64,000 nt of DNA from Isobaculum melis (GTDB taxonomy: Bacteria; Bacillota; Bacilli; Lactobacillales; Carnobacteriaceae). The DNA is taken from NCBI RefSeq assembly GCF_900111355.1, contig NZ_FOHA01000005.1:98119-162118 (forward strand), in the 5' to 3' direction. The notes under the pieces were generated by a model, which worked only from the letters and a program-made list of their open reading frames with translations, had not been told where the DNA came from and did no database searches. This document shows positions 55,364-64,000 of this stretch, one piece after another (the stretch's first letter is position 1; each line of letters opens with the position of its first letter). The translations under genes were made by a program, and so were the position numbers.

Positions 55364-57442
55364 ATGGCTTATAAATATTTAGTAATAGTGGAATCACCTG
55401 CTAAAGCGAAAACAATTGAAAAGTATCTTGGGAAAAATTATAAAGTAGTAGCAAGCGCAGGACATGTAAGAGATTTACCAAAGAGTAAAATGGGGGTAGA
55501 TGTTGAAAACAACTATGAACCTCATTATATTTCAATTAGAGGTAAAGGTGAATTAATTAGAAATTTAAAAAAATATGTTAAAAAAGCAGATAAAGTTTAT
55601 CTCGCAGCCGATCCGGATCGCGAGGGAGAAGCGATTGCTTGGCACCTTGCGACTTTATTTGGATTAGACAAAGAGGATAAAAACCGTGTTGTATTTAATG
55701 AAATTACCAAAGAAGCGGTTAAAGAGGCTTTTAAAGAACCTCGTGCTTTAAACATGGATTTAATTGATGCACAACAAGCAAGACGTATCTTAGACCGCTT
55801 AGTTGGCTATAACATTAGTCCGATTTTATGGAAAAAAGTCAAAAAAGGCTTAAGTGCAGGTCGTGTACAATCTGTTGCGCTTAAATTGATTATTGACCGT
55901 GAAAATGAAATTCGTCGCTTTAAACCAGAAGAATATTGGACAATTGGTGGTAATTTTAAAAAGCAAACAAAGAAATTTAAAGCTGCTTTTTATGGCGTAG
56001 ATGGTAAGAAAAAAGCCTTATCCAATGCTGAAGATGTAAAAGAAGTGATGTCTAAACTAAATGGTAAAGACTTCGAAGTCGCTAAAGTTGTGAAAAAGGA
56101 ACGTAAAAGAAATCCAGCATTACCTTTTACAACAAGTAGTTTACAACAGGAAGCTGCTAGAAAATTAAATTTCAGAACAAGAAAAACAATGATGGTTGCA
56201 CAGCAATTGTATGAAGGGATTGCAATTGGTAGAGGTGGAGCAGTCGGTCTGATTACCTATATGCGTACCGATTCAACACGTATTGCTGATAGTGCCAAAG
56301 GTGAAGCAGCTGGATTTATTCAAGAAACTTACGGAAAAGAATATACTGCTACTGAAGTAAAAGTAACGAAAAAAGCGCAAGGCGCACAAGATGCTCATGA
56401 AGCCATTCGTCCTTCAAGCGTGTTAAGAACACCTGAAGAAGTCGAAAAGTATTTAAGTAAAGATCAATTAAAACTTTATAAATTGATTTGGTCTCGTTTT
56501 GTAGCCAGCCAAATGAAACCAGCTATCTTTGATACGATGACAGTTGATTTGGTTCAAAATGATGTCCTATTTAGAGCGAATGGCTCAAAAGTTAAGTTCC
56601 CAGGTTTTACCAAAGTCTATATTGAAGGCACAGATGATGGTAGTGAAGAAAAAGAGAATATTTTACCAGATATGGAAAAAGGCGATCTTGTCAAATCAGT
56701 TGATATGGAGCCGAAGCAACACTTTACTCAGCCACCACCACGCTTTACAGAAGCAAGACTAGTTAAAGCATTGGAAGAAAACGGAGTTGGGCGTCCATCA
56801 ACTTATGCACCCACTTTAGAAACTATTCAAAGAAGATATTATGTGGCTTTAAAAAGTAAACGTTTTGAGCCAACTGAGTTAGGTGAAATTGTAAATGGCT
56901 TAATTGTTGACTTTTTCCCTCAAATTGTTGATATTCATTTTACTGCTGAAATGGAAAAAGAGTTAGATGAAATCGGTGTAGGGCATCAAAAATGGGTAAC
57001 TGTTATTGATAAATTCTATCAACCATTTAAAATTGAACTTGAAAAAGCTGAAGAAGGCATTGAAAAAATTCAAATTAAAGATGAACCAGCTGGCTTTGAT
57101 TGTGAGCTTTGTGGTCATCCAATGGTGATTAAAATGGGTCGTTATGGAAAATTCTATGCATGTAGTAATTTCCCAGAATGTCGTAATACAAAAGCCATTG
57201 TTAAAGATACAGGGATTACTTGCCCAACTTGTGGTAAAGGACATATTATTGAACGTAAATCTAAGAAAAATAGACTTTTCTACGGTTGTGATCAATATCC
57301 AACCTGTGAGTTTGTTTCATGGGATAAGCCAATTGGTAGAAACTGTCCAAAATGTGACCATTATTTAGTTGAGAAGAAACTAAGAGGTGGCAAGCAAATT
57401 CAATGTAGTAACTGTGATTATAAAGAAGAAGCACAAAAATAA
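55364..57442 (+). CDS. topA: DNA topoisomerase I
   Basis: 692 residues. Type IA enzyme relaxing negative supercoils. The Toprim domain has [20 protein letters not shown] and [14 protein letters not shown]. The active-site tyrosine is in [10 protein letters not shown]. Three C-terminal zinc-binding C4 modules follow (CELCGHP with CSNFPEC, CPTCGKG with CDQYPTC, CPKCDHY with CSNC). GGAAGGAG precedes the ATG. It is upstream of trmFO, the standard order. Confidence 0.98.
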   Translation: MAYKYLVIVESPAKAKTIEKYLGKNYKVVASAGHVRDLPKSKMGVDVENNYEPHYISIRGKGELIRNLKKYVKKADKVYLAADPDREGEAIAWHLATLFGLDKEDKNRVVFNEITKEAVKEAFKEPRALNMDLIDAQQARRILDRLVGYNISPILWKKVKKGLSAGRVQSVALKLIIDRENEIRRFKPEEYWTIGGNFKKQTKKFKAAFYGVDGKKKALSNAEDVKEVMSKLNGKDFEVAKVVKKERKRNPALPFTTSSLQQEAARKLNFRTRKTMMVAQQLYEGIAIGRGGAVGLITYMRTDSTRIADSAKGEAAGFIQETYGKEYTATEVKVTKKAQGAQDAHEAIRPSSVLRTPEEVEKYLSKDQLKLYKLIWSRFVASQMKPAIFDTMTVDLVQNDVLFRANGSKVKFPGFTKVYIEGTDDGSEEKENILPDMEKGDLVKSVDMEPKQHFTQPPPRFTEARLVKALEENGVGRPSTYAPTLETIQRRYYVALKSKRFEPTELGEIVNGLIVDFFPQIVDIHFTAEMEKELDEIGVGHQKWVTVIDKFYQPFKIELEKAEEGIEKIQIKDEPAGFDCELCGHPMVIKMGRYGKFYACSNFPECRNTKAIVKDTGITCPTCGKGHIIERKSKKNRLFYGCDQYPTCEFVSWDKPIGRNCPKCDHYLVEKKLRGGKQIQCSNCDYKEEAQK

Positions 57443-57471
57443 ATCGCAATATTGTTTGAAAGGATGATTTA

Positions 57472-58779
57472 ATGACTGAACAATTTATTAATATCATTGG
57501 AGCTGGCTTAGCTGGGAGTGAAGCTGCTTGGCAAGCTGCAGAGGCTGGTGTACAAGTTCATTTATATGAAATGAGACCTGTAAAAAATACAGAAGCACAT
57601 CATACTTCAGATTTCGCTGAATTGGTCTGTACGAATTCATTGAGAGGCAATCAAGTAACGATTGCTGCTGGACTTTTAAAAGAAGAAATGCGCTTATTGA
57701 ATTCTGTCATTATTGACATGGCAGATCAACATGCTGTTCCTGCTGGAGGCGCTTTGGCTGTAGACCGTGATGGCTTTTCTGCAGCTGTAACAGAGAAATT
57801 AAAAAATCATCCAAATATTACAGTATTTTCTGAAGAAATCACTGCTATTCCTGATGGTATTACGATTATTGCAACAGGACCGCTAACTTCTAGTCCTTTA
57901 GCAAAAGCAATTGCTGAATTTACAGAGGAAGATGGCTTATATTTCTATGATGCTGCAGCACCAATCGTAGATAAAAGCACAATTGATATGGATAAGGTTT
58001 ATCTAAAATCACGTTATGATAAGGGAGAAGCAGCCTATTTAAATTGTCCAATGACAAGAGAAGAATTTGATGCCTTCCAAGATGCCTTAATCCATGCAGA
58101 AGTTGCGCCACTTAATACTTTTGAAAAAGAAAAATTCTTTGAAGGCTGTATGCCAGTTGAAGTCATGGCTGCTAGAGGGCATAAAACCTTATTATTTGGA
58201 CCAATGAAACCAGTTGGCTTAGAGGATCCTAAAACAGGTGAGCGACCTCATGCAGTGGTTCAATTAAGACAGGATAATGCAGCAGGTTCTTTATTTAACT
58301 TAGTCGGTTTTCAAACACATTTAAAATGGGGCGAACAAAAACGGGTCTTCCAAATGATTCCTGGTTTAGAAAATGCTGAATTTGTTCGTTATGGTGTGAT
58401 GCATCGCAATACTTTCTTAAATGCACCAAAGCTTTTAAATGCAACCTATCAAACGAAGAAACGTGTCGATTTATTCTTTGCAGGACAAATGACGGGTGTT
58501 GAAGGCTATGTTGAGAGTGCTGCAAGTGGTTTATTAGCAGGGATAAATGCCGCTAAACTATTAAAGGGTGAAGAACTAGTTGTCTTTTCAAATGAAACAG
58601 CAATTGGGAGTATGGCTCATTATATTACACATACTGAAGGTAAACATTTCCAACCAATGAATGCAAACTTTGGAATTTTAGCGCCTTTAAAAGAAAAAAT
58701 TAAAGATAAAAAGTTAAGAAATGAAGCTTATGCAGCACGAGCTTTAGAAATTGTAGAGAATTATAAGAATTTTCTATAA
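57472..58779 (+). CDS. trmFO: Methylenetetrahydrofolate-tRNA-(uracil-5-)-methyltransferase TrmFO
   Basis: 435 residues. Folate- and FAD-dependent synthesis of m5U54 in tRNA. The FAD loop is [19 protein letters not shown]. The catalytic-cysteine region is [12 protein letters not shown], and [20 protein letters not shown] lies near the end. GAAAGGATG precedes the ATG. It draws on the same methylene-THF pool as ThyA. It ends before a terminator that contains the xerC ribosome binding site. Confidence 0.97.
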   Translation: MTEQFINIIGAGLAGSEAAWQAAEAGVQVHLYEMRPVKNTEAHHTSDFAELVCTNSLRGNQVTIAAGLLKEEMRLLNSVIIDMADQHAVPAGGALAVDRDGFSAAVTEKLKNHPNITVFSEEITAIPDGITIIATGPLTSSPLAKAIAEFTEEDGLYFYDAAAPIVDKSTIDMDKVYLKSRYDKGEAAYLNCPMTREEFDAFQDALIHAEVAPLNTFEKEKFFEGCMPVEVMAARGHKTLLFGPMKPVGLEDPKTGERPHAVVQLRQDNAAGSLFNLVGFQTHLKWGEQKRVFQMIPGLENAEFVRYGVMHRNTFLNAPKLLNATYQTKKRVDLFFAGQMTGVEGYVESAASGLLAGINAAKLLKGEELVVFSNETAIGSMAHYITHTEGKHFQPMNANFGILAPLKEKIKDKKLRNEAYAARALEIVENYKNFL

Positions 58780-58799
58780 ATGAGAGAGAATGAATTGTA

Positions 58800-58852
58800 T
58801 TCCCCTAGCTATTGTGATAAAGTGACTTTGTCCATAGAAAGGGGGATTTTTT
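58800..58852 (+). terminator. Terminator/attenuator whose 3' arm is the xerC ribosome binding site
   Basis: CCCCT (58802) pairs with AGGGG (58840). Inside, CTAT pairs with ATAG, and GATAAAG pairs with CTTTGTC around a TGA loop. Six T follow immediately, then the xerC ATG at 58853. The fold has the form of an intrinsic terminator and also hides the AAAGGGGG ribosome binding site. Confidence 0.65.
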
Positions 58853-59752
58853 ATGGAGAAAAAAGAAGCCATCCAAATATTTTTAACCTACTTAATGACA
58901 GAAAGAAACTACTCTGAGCTAACCAAAAAAGCTTATGAAGAAGATATTGCCTCTTTTAGCAATTTTCTTGAAGCATCAGGTGATGGCAATTTGGAAAATG
59001 TCACAACACAAGATGTTCGTGTTTATTTGGCTTATTTACAAGAGGAAGCCTATAGCAGAAATTCAGTTTCTAGAAAAATATCTAGTTTACGCGCTTTTTA
59101 TCAATTTTTATTAAAAAATCAATTAGTAAATGAAAATCCTTTCTCTTATATCCAACTCAAGAAAAAAGCATTAAAATTACCACACTTTTTCTATGAGAAA
59201 GAATTAGAAGTCTTTTTTGAGGCAGCTCAAGGGGATTCAATGCTTGATAAGCGTAATATTGCTTTAATTGAAGTCTTATATGCCACTGGGATTCGTGTGA
59301 GTGAGTGTACATCCTTGAAAATGCAAGATATTGATCAAGAATTAGGGGTCTTATTGATTCATGGAAAAGGGAATAAAGAAAGGTATGTTCCTTTTGGCCA
59401 GTTTGCGGCAGCAGCAATTGAAAACTATTGTCGTGAAAGTCGCGGAATACTAATGGAGAAACATCATAAGGAACATCCTTATTTATTTGTAAACCATTAT
59501 GGGGATCCCATCACAACAAATGGGATTCGCTATGTTTTAAATCAAATCATCAAAAAGAGTAGTTTGACCAGTCATATTCATCCTCATATGTTGCGGCATA
59601 CATTTGCGACACATTTGTTAAATAATGGCGCTGATATGCGAACTGTGCAAGAGCTACTAGGGCATGCGAGTTTATCTTCAACACAAATTTATGCCCATGT
59701 AACAAAAGAAAATTTACAGAAAAATTATAGATTATTTCATCCAAGACCATGA
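58853..59752 (+). CDS. xerC: Tyrosine recombinase XerC (CodV)
   Basis: 299 residues. Resolves chromosome dimers at dif. The N-terminal SAM-like domain (LTYLMTERNYSELTKKAYEED) is followed by the catalytic domain: Arg in YATGIRVSECTSL, His-x-x-Arg in HPHMLRHTFATHLL, His in LGHASLSSTQ and the nucleophile Tyr in IYAHV. It heads the xerC-hslV-hslU-codY operon, the same as Bacillus codV-clpQ-clpY-codY. Confidence 0.96.
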   Translation: MEKKEAIQIFLTYLMTERNYSELTKKAYEEDIASFSNFLEASGDGNLENVTTQDVRVYLAYLQEEAYSRNSVSRKISSLRAFYQFLLKNQLVNENPFSYIQLKKKALKLPHFFYEKELEVFFEAAQGDSMLDKRNIALIEVLYATGIRVSECTSLKMQDIDQELGVLLIHGKGNKERYVPFGQFAAAAIENYCRESRGILMEKHHKEHPYLFVNHYGDPITTNGIRYVLNQIIKKSSLTSHIHPHMLRHTFATHLLNNGADMRTVQELLGHASLSSTQIYAHVTKENLQKNYRLFHPRP

Positions 59753-59790
59753 TAGAATAGAAGAAGAAACGAGTTTTAGGAGGTAATAGA

Positions 59791-60330
59791 ATGACAACTT
59801 TTCACGCAACAACAATTTTTGCAGTTAAACATAATGGGAAATCTGCCATGTCAGGTGATGGGCAAGTTACAATGGGAGAATCTGTTGTAATGAAAGCCAC
59901 TGCAAGAAAAGTTAGAAAAATATATAATGGTGAAGTATTAGTAGGCTTTGCAGGTAGTGTTGCAGATGCTTTTACACTAGAAGAGAAATTTGAAGCAAAA
60001 TTAAATGAATATGGTGGCAACCTAAAACGGGCAGCTGTTGAATTAGCACAAGAATGGCGTACAGATAAAATGATGCAAAAACTAGAAGCACTTTTAATTG
60101 TGATGAATAAAGAGGAAATGCTAATGGTTTCAGGTGGTGGAGAAGTGATTGAGCCTGATGATGGTATTTTAGCGATTGGTTCTGGTGGCAATTACGCCTT
60201 AGCAGCAGGTCGTGCTTTAAAAAAACATGGCGAAAAATTAAGCGCAGTAGAGATTGCACAAGAAGCATTAACTGTTGCGGCAGATATTTGTGTCTTTACG
60301 AACCATAATATTATCGTAGAAGAATTATAG
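59791..60330 (+). CDS. hslV: ATP-dependent protease proteolytic subunit HslV (ClpQ)
   Basis: 179 residues. Proteasome-like peptidase that pairs with HslU. The sequence [16 protein letters not shown] is followed by [32 protein letters not shown] and [21 protein letters not shown]. Whether the nucleophile is Thr2 or the Thr of ATTIF is uncertain: the Gram-positive N-terminus is longer than that of E. coli. AGGAGG precedes the ATG. hslU follows after 16 bases. Confidence 0.96.
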   Translation: MTTFHATTIFAVKHNGKSAMSGDGQVTMGESVVMKATARKVRKIYNGEVLVGFAGSVADAFTLEEKFEAKLNEYGGNLKRAAVELAQEWRTDKMMQKLEALLIVMNKEEMLMVSGGGEVIEPDDGILAIGSGGNYALAAGRALKKHGEKLSAVEIAQEALTVAADICVFTNHNIIVEEL

Positions 60331-60346
60331 ATAGGATGTGTACCAA

Positions 60347-61738
60347 ATGAATACAACAAAAACGCCTAGAGAAATTGTAGAAGAATTAGACCGCTTTATC
60401 GTTGGTCAAGCCGATGCGAAAAAAGCCGTAGCAGTTGCTTTGCGTAATCGTTATCGTCGCACCTTATTAGATGCGGAAATGCAACAAGAAATTACCCCAA
60501 AAAATATGTTAATGATTGGCCCAACCGGTGTTGGTAAAACTGAAATTGCTAGAAGATTAGCAAAAATTGTGAATGCTCCTTTCTTAAAAGTAGAAGCGAC
60601 AAAATTTACTGAAGTTGGTTATGTCGGCCGTGATGTTGAATCAATGGTTAGAGACCTTGTTGAAGTGAGTATTCAAATTGTTAGAAAGAAACAACATAGT
60701 CAAGTTTATGTCCAAGCGGAAAAAAATGCAATTGATCGCTTAACAAAGCTGTTAGTTCCTGGTATTAAAAAAGAACAAAAGAAAAATGCAACGAATCCTT
60801 TTGAAGCAATGTTCCAAAATATGAATTTGCAGCAAGAAGAAGAAAAAGAAGAAGTGAATGAAACGATTACAACAAATCGTGCACAAATAAAAGAGCAAAT
60901 TAGAAATGGTCTGCTTAATAACAGAGAAATTACCATTGAGGTGGATGAAGTTAAGAAACCAATTGGTGCCATGGGCAATGGTTTAGAGCAAATGGGGATT
61001 GACTTAAATGATACCTTAAGTGCATTAACTCCTAAGAAAAAAGTGAAGCGCAATGTAACGGTGAAAGAAGCAAAAGAAATTCTGATTCATGAAGAATCTG
61101 AAAAGCTAGTTAATGATGAAGATATCCATAGTGAAGCGATTTTACATGCGCAAAACAATGGGATTATCTTTATTGATGAAATGGATAAAATTGCCTCGCA
61201 AGGAAGCCAAGCTGGTCAAGTATCTAGAGAAGGTGTTCAAAGAGATATTTTACCAATTGTTGAAGGCTCTCAAGTAAACACTAAATATGGACCCATTCAA
61301 ACGGATTATATTCTCTTTATTGCTTCAGGAGCATTCCATGTTGCCAAACCAAGTGATTTAATCCCAGAACTTCAAGGTAGATTCCCAATTCGTGTTGAAT
61401 TAGATAATTTAGATGCAAAGGATTTTGTACGTATCTTAACAGAACCACAGCATTCTTTAATCAAACAGTATGTTGCGATGTTAGCAACTGAAAACATCAA
61501 TGTAACCTTTACAATTGAGGCGATTGAACGCTTATCTGAAATTGCTTATCAAGTCAATAATGAAACTGACAATATTGGTGCTAGAAGACTGCATACCATT
61601 TTAGAAAAATTACTGGAAGAATTATTATTTGAAGCACCAGATATGGGAATGGGGGATATTACCATAACTGAAAGCTATGTGAATGACAAGATTGAATATA
61701 TTGTAGAAGACAAAGATTTAAGTCGCTACATTTTATAA
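60347..61738 (+). CDS. hslU: ATP-dependent protease ATPase subunit HslU (ClpY)
   Basis: 463 residues. AAA+ unfoldase for HslV. Walker A is [16 protein letters not shown] and Walker B is [11 protein letters not shown]. The intermediate I domain (about 110-240) is rich in Glu/Lys/Gln. Sensor-2 is [18 protein letters not shown], and the C-terminus ends DLSRYIL, which docks into HslV. ATG 60347 is preferred; an in-frame GTG at 60338 sits against the AGGA box. Confidence 0.97.
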   Translation: MNTTKTPREIVEELDRFIVGQADAKKAVAVALRNRYRRTLLDAEMQQEITPKNMLMIGPTGVGKTEIARRLAKIVNAPFLKVEATKFTEVGYVGRDVESMVRDLVEVSIQIVRKKQHSQVYVQAEKNAIDRLTKLLVPGIKKEQKKNATNPFEAMFQNMNLQQEEEKEEVNETITTNRAQIKEQIRNGLLNNREITIEVDEVKKPIGAMGNGLEQMGIDLNDTLSALTPKKKVKRNVTVKEAKEILIHEESEKLVNDEDIHSEAILHAQNNGIIFIDEMDKIASQGSQAGQVSREGVQRDILPIVEGSQVNTKYGPIQTDYILFIASGAFHVAKPSDLIPELQGRFPIRVELDNLDAKDFVRILTEPQHSLIKQYVAMLATENINVTFTIEAIERLSEIAYQVNNETDNIGARRLHTILEKLLEELLFEAPDMGMGDITITESYVNDKIEYIVEDKDLSRYIL

Positions 61739-61758
61739 TAAAGAAAAGAGGGAATAAA

Positions 61759-62553
61759 ATGAGTTTATTAGATAAAACTCGAAAACTAAATGCAATGCTT
61801 CAACAAAATGGAAGAGTATCGATGGGGGAAGAAGCTTTACCTTTTACTAATATGGCCATGACCTTAGGGGATATTATTGATGCCAACACTTACATTATTG
61901 ATAACAAAGGGATTTTGTTAGGCTATAAAGAAAAGCATGAGATTAACAATGAACGTGTTAAACAAATGCTTGTTGACCAAAAATTTCCAATTGATTATAC
62001 CGATAATCTAAGAAGTATCACAAGCACTGAAGCAAACATTGGTGTTGAAAGTGACTATACAGCATTTCCTGTAGAAAATAGAGATTTATTTAATCAGGGA
62101 TTAACAACTATTGTACCCATTACAGGGGCTGGGGTTCGCCTAGGTACACTAATTTTGGCTAGGGTTGATGCTGCTTTTACAGATGATGATTTATTACTAG
62201 CTGAATATGGCTCAACTGTTGTTGGGATGGAGATTATGCATGTTCAATCCATTCAATTAGCAGAAGAAGTGAGAAGTACAGCTGTTGTACAAATGGCCAT
62301 TCGCACTCTTTCTTATAGTGAAATGAAAGCTGTAAAAGCTGTTTTTGCGGAATTAGATGGATTAGAAGGACGTCTAACCGCTTCAAATATTGCGGATAAA
62401 GTTGGGATTACTAGATCAGTGATTGTGAATGCACTTCGTAAATTAGAATCAGCGGGTGTGATTGAATCTCGTTCTTTAGGAATGAAAGGGACTTATATTC
62501 ACATTAAAAATGAAAATTTCTTAAAAGAATTAGACAAAGAAGTAATTTACTAA
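61759..62553 (+). CDS. codY: GTP-sensing global regulator CodY
   Basis: 264 residues. The N-terminal GAF domain ([13 protein letters not shown], then [18 protein letters not shown]) binds branched-chain amino acids, and the C-terminal winged helix has [20 protein letters not shown]. It represses amino-acid biosynthesis and uptake genes in rich conditions. It is the last gene of the hslVU operon. AAAGAGGGAA precedes the ATG. Confidence 0.98.
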   Translation: MSLLDKTRKLNAMLQQNGRVSMGEEALPFTNMAMTLGDIIDANTYIIDNKGILLGYKEKHEINNERVKQMLVDQKFPIDYTDNLRSITSTEANIGVESDYTAFPVENRDLFNQGLTTIVPITGAGVRLGTLILARVDAAFTDDDLLLAEYGSTVVGMEIMHVQSIQLAEEVRSTAVVQMAIRTLSYSEMKAVKAVFAELDGLEGRLTASNIADKVGITRSVIVNALRKLESAGVIESRSLGMKGTYIHIKNENFLKELDKEVIY

Positions 62554-62575
62554 GATTTTTAGGAAGTGATAGACA

Positions 62576-63781
62576 GTGGCATTTGGTGTAAAAAAGAATG
62601 AGTTAAAGCGTTATAAAGAAAATGTGACCAATAATGAGTTAGCTGTTTTAACTCATTATTGGTCAGATGACCGCTTTCCAGATAGCAATACCGTCACAAA
62701 AGTTGCAGCAAACGACTTAAAAACACTTAAAGTATGGGGAAAGAAGCTACAACTCTATGACTTTATGATTGATCCTGAAAGTACCAAAATTCCACATTTT
62801 GATTTATTTGGGTCAATCCAAGTTCGTGTGCTAAAAGAGCTACAACGTTGGAATATGTTAGATAGGTTTCACTTAATGACTGAACACGAATTGGAGGAAG
62901 AAGTTATGCCGATTGTATTAAAAAATGAACAACTCACTGTTGAAGTAAATCCACAGGGTGCTGAGTTAACCAGCATTAAAGATAATCATTCTGAAATTGA
63001 GTATTTATGGTCTGCTGACCAAGCATTTTGGGGGAGACATGCACCTGTTCTTTTTCCAATTGTTGGGAAACTAAAAGATGACCAGTATCAACTGAATGGT
63101 CAAACATACCAAATGACACAACATGGCTTTGCTAGAGATGGCTTTTATGATGTGGTATCTCAAACAGATAAAGCTGTTTCTTTAAGACTAGAATCTAGTG
63201 CAGATACAAGAAAGCAATACCCTTTTGATTTCACCTTAACCATTACTTATACTTTAGAGGATCGTACAGTTAGAACAAGCTATCATGTTGAAAACGGCTC
63301 ACAAGAAGTCCTGCCATTTTCGATTGGTGCTCATCCTGGCTTTAATGTACCTTTGGTTGAAAATACAACATTTGATGACTATTATTTAAGTTTTTCTCCA
63401 AGAAAAACAAGAACAATGATTCCTTTAGTGGGTCCTCATATCGATTTAAATGGTCGAACATTAGGGCAAACAAATACTGAAATCAGCTTAAATCGTGCTT
63501 TATTTAAAAATGATGCTTTGATTTATGAAACAAATGGAGAAAATACTTTTTCAATTAAATCAGATAAGACAGAACATGGGATTGATGTAACCTTTAAAGA
63601 TTTTCCTTACACAGGAATATGGTCTCCCTATCAAACCGAAGCACCATTTGTTTGTATTGAACCTTGGTTTGGTATTGCGGATAGTGTTGATAGTACTGGG
63701 CAGTTTTTAGATAAATTAGGGTTACGTAAGTTAGATCCTAAGCATGAATTTGAAACTTATTTTGATATTACTGTTTATTAA
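62576..63781 (+). CDS. Fusion of YneQ-like domain and LacX-type aldose 1-epimerase
   Basis: 401 residues from GTG 62576. Residues 1-110 (MAFGVKKNELKRYKENVT, LTHYWSDDRFPDSNTVTKV, PHFDLFGSIQ) resemble the small YneQ-like protein of Bacillus, function unknown. Residues from Met111 onward (MPIVLKNEQLTVEVNPQGA, HAPVLFPIVGKL, MTQHGFARD, SIGAHPGFN, CIEPWFGIAD) form a galactose-mutarotase/LacX-like epimerase. The join is in frame, and the linker codons contain GGAGGAAGAAG eight bases before ATG 62906. The epimerase may therefore also be made alone (about 291 residues). Catalytic His and Glu appear present. Confidence 0.8.
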   Translation: MAFGVKKNELKRYKENVTNNELAVLTHYWSDDRFPDSNTVTKVAANDLKTLKVWGKKLQLYDFMIDPESTKIPHFDLFGSIQVRVLKELQRWNMLDRFHLMTEHELEEEVMPIVLKNEQLTVEVNPQGAELTSIKDNHSEIEYLWSADQAFWGRHAPVLFPIVGKLKDDQYQLNGQTYQMTQHGFARDGFYDVVSQTDKAVSLRLESSADTRKQYPFDFTLTITYTLEDRTVRTSYHVENGSQEVLPFSIGAHPGFNVPLVENTTFDDYYLSFSPRKTRTMIPLVGPHIDLNGRTLGQTNTEISLNRALFKNDALIYETNGENTFSIKSDKTEHGIDVTFKDFPYTGIWSPYQTEAPFVCIEPWFGIADSVDSTGQFLDKLGLRKLDPKHEFETYFDITVY

Positions 63782-63787
63782 AAAAAT

Positions 63788-63825
63788 GAGGGCGAGACAA
63801 AACGTTAACGTTTTGTCTCGCCCTC
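63788..63825. repeat. Perfect 38-bp palindrome after the fusion gene
   Basis: 19-base arms (GAGGGCGAGACAAAACGTT and its exact reverse complement) meet without a spacer. It is GC-rich for this region. A short A run precedes it and only CTTAAA follows on the plus strand, so it is a bidirectional terminator at best. It may be a dispersed intergenic repeat. Confidence 0.85.
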
Positions 63826-64000
63826 TTAAATTGCTTCTGAAAAACCATAAATTACCTCTATAGACGGTGGCCAAAAGGCAGGTTCGGTCTGCAATTGTCA
63901 AGAACCACTGTAAACGTAGTGAACAGATGCTGATTGATACCTACTACGCTACGCTTCGATCACAACAAATTTATAAGGTTCAGAGTCGAACAAGTTCGAT
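63826..64000. other. Non-coding edge region
   Basis: No convincing gene in 175 bases to the window edge. The final 24 bases (AAGGTTCAGAGTCGAAC then a small TCGAAC/GTTCGA hairpin) resemble 39143-39169 near cspA. Confidence 0.5.

Overview
This 64 kb window is a piece of chromosome from a low-GC Gram-positive bacterium of the order Lactobacillales, most likely family Enterococcaceae (Enterococcus or Vagococcus type). The evidence is the AT-rich sequence, strong AGGAGG-type ribosome binding sites, an RNase P RNA of the Firmicutes B class, a DUF3013 protein, an EbsA-like protein, a J2-type RNase with a degenerate active site, and the gene strings asd-dapA-rnjB, ABC-F-thyA-dfrA and xerC-hslV-hslU-codY. 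Genus assignment is inference. No tRNA, rRNA, insertion sequence, prophage or CRISPR array was seen.

Layout. 1-8.5 kb: tail of a CAP-associated protein, then ylbF-ylbG, rsmD-coaD-ylbL, and the DNA-uptake genes comEA-comEB-comEC followed by holA. 8.6-12.3 kb: rpsT on the minus strand, a trio of unknown genes of which the two outer ones look frame-disrupted, then lepA. 12.3-19.3 kb: an accessory-looking stretch of small genes, many with their own terminator (acyltransferase, lipoprotein, membrane proteins, two divergent XRE regulators, an MmcQ/YjbR protein, an HdeD-like protein, a 47-codon gene, DUF3013). 19.4-22 kb: rpsO and pnp, the latter with a long leader hairpin. 22.1-23.7 kb: three orphan genes, two small and one leucine-rich-repeat-like. 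23.7-30.6 kb: bioY with a BirA-like operator, convergent birA, asd-dapA-rnjB, dnaD-nth. 30.7-38.4 kb: pbp1A and recU (minus), then ypsA, gpsB, rnpB, an rlmL-like methyltransferase, an M32 carboxypeptidase and an RNase HI-like gene. 38.5-46.1 kb: EbsA-like gene, cspA with tandem repeats after its stop, fhs, VOC protein, ABC-F, thyA-dfrA, and a hemolysin III-family gene. 46.2-51.1 kb: degV, SGNH hydrolase, ypmS, yozE, deoD, ctpA. 51.3-58.8 kb: two tandem signal peptidase I genes, rbgA, rnhB, dprA, topA, trmFO. 58.8-63.8 kb: xerC-hslV-hslU-codY and a YneQ-like/aldose-epimerase fusion, followed by a perfect 38-bp palindrome.

How the genes fit together. Most are core information processing (translation, RNA decay, recombination, replication), one-carbon and folate metabolism (fhs, thyA, dfrA), the aspartate pathway (asd, dapA), cell-wall synthesis and division (pbp1A, gpsB, recU), protein export (two lepB genes) and nutrient sensing (codY). 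DprA with ComEA and ComEC gives a partial transformation toolkit. I found no convincing new multi-gene defence or biosynthetic system. The best second-look items are RNA-level signals (pnp leader hairpin, a terminator that contains the xerC ribosome binding site, the cspA leader and 3' repeats), the orphan trio at 22-23.7 kb, the paired frame disruptions at 9-10.3 kb, and the 401-codon fusion gene.
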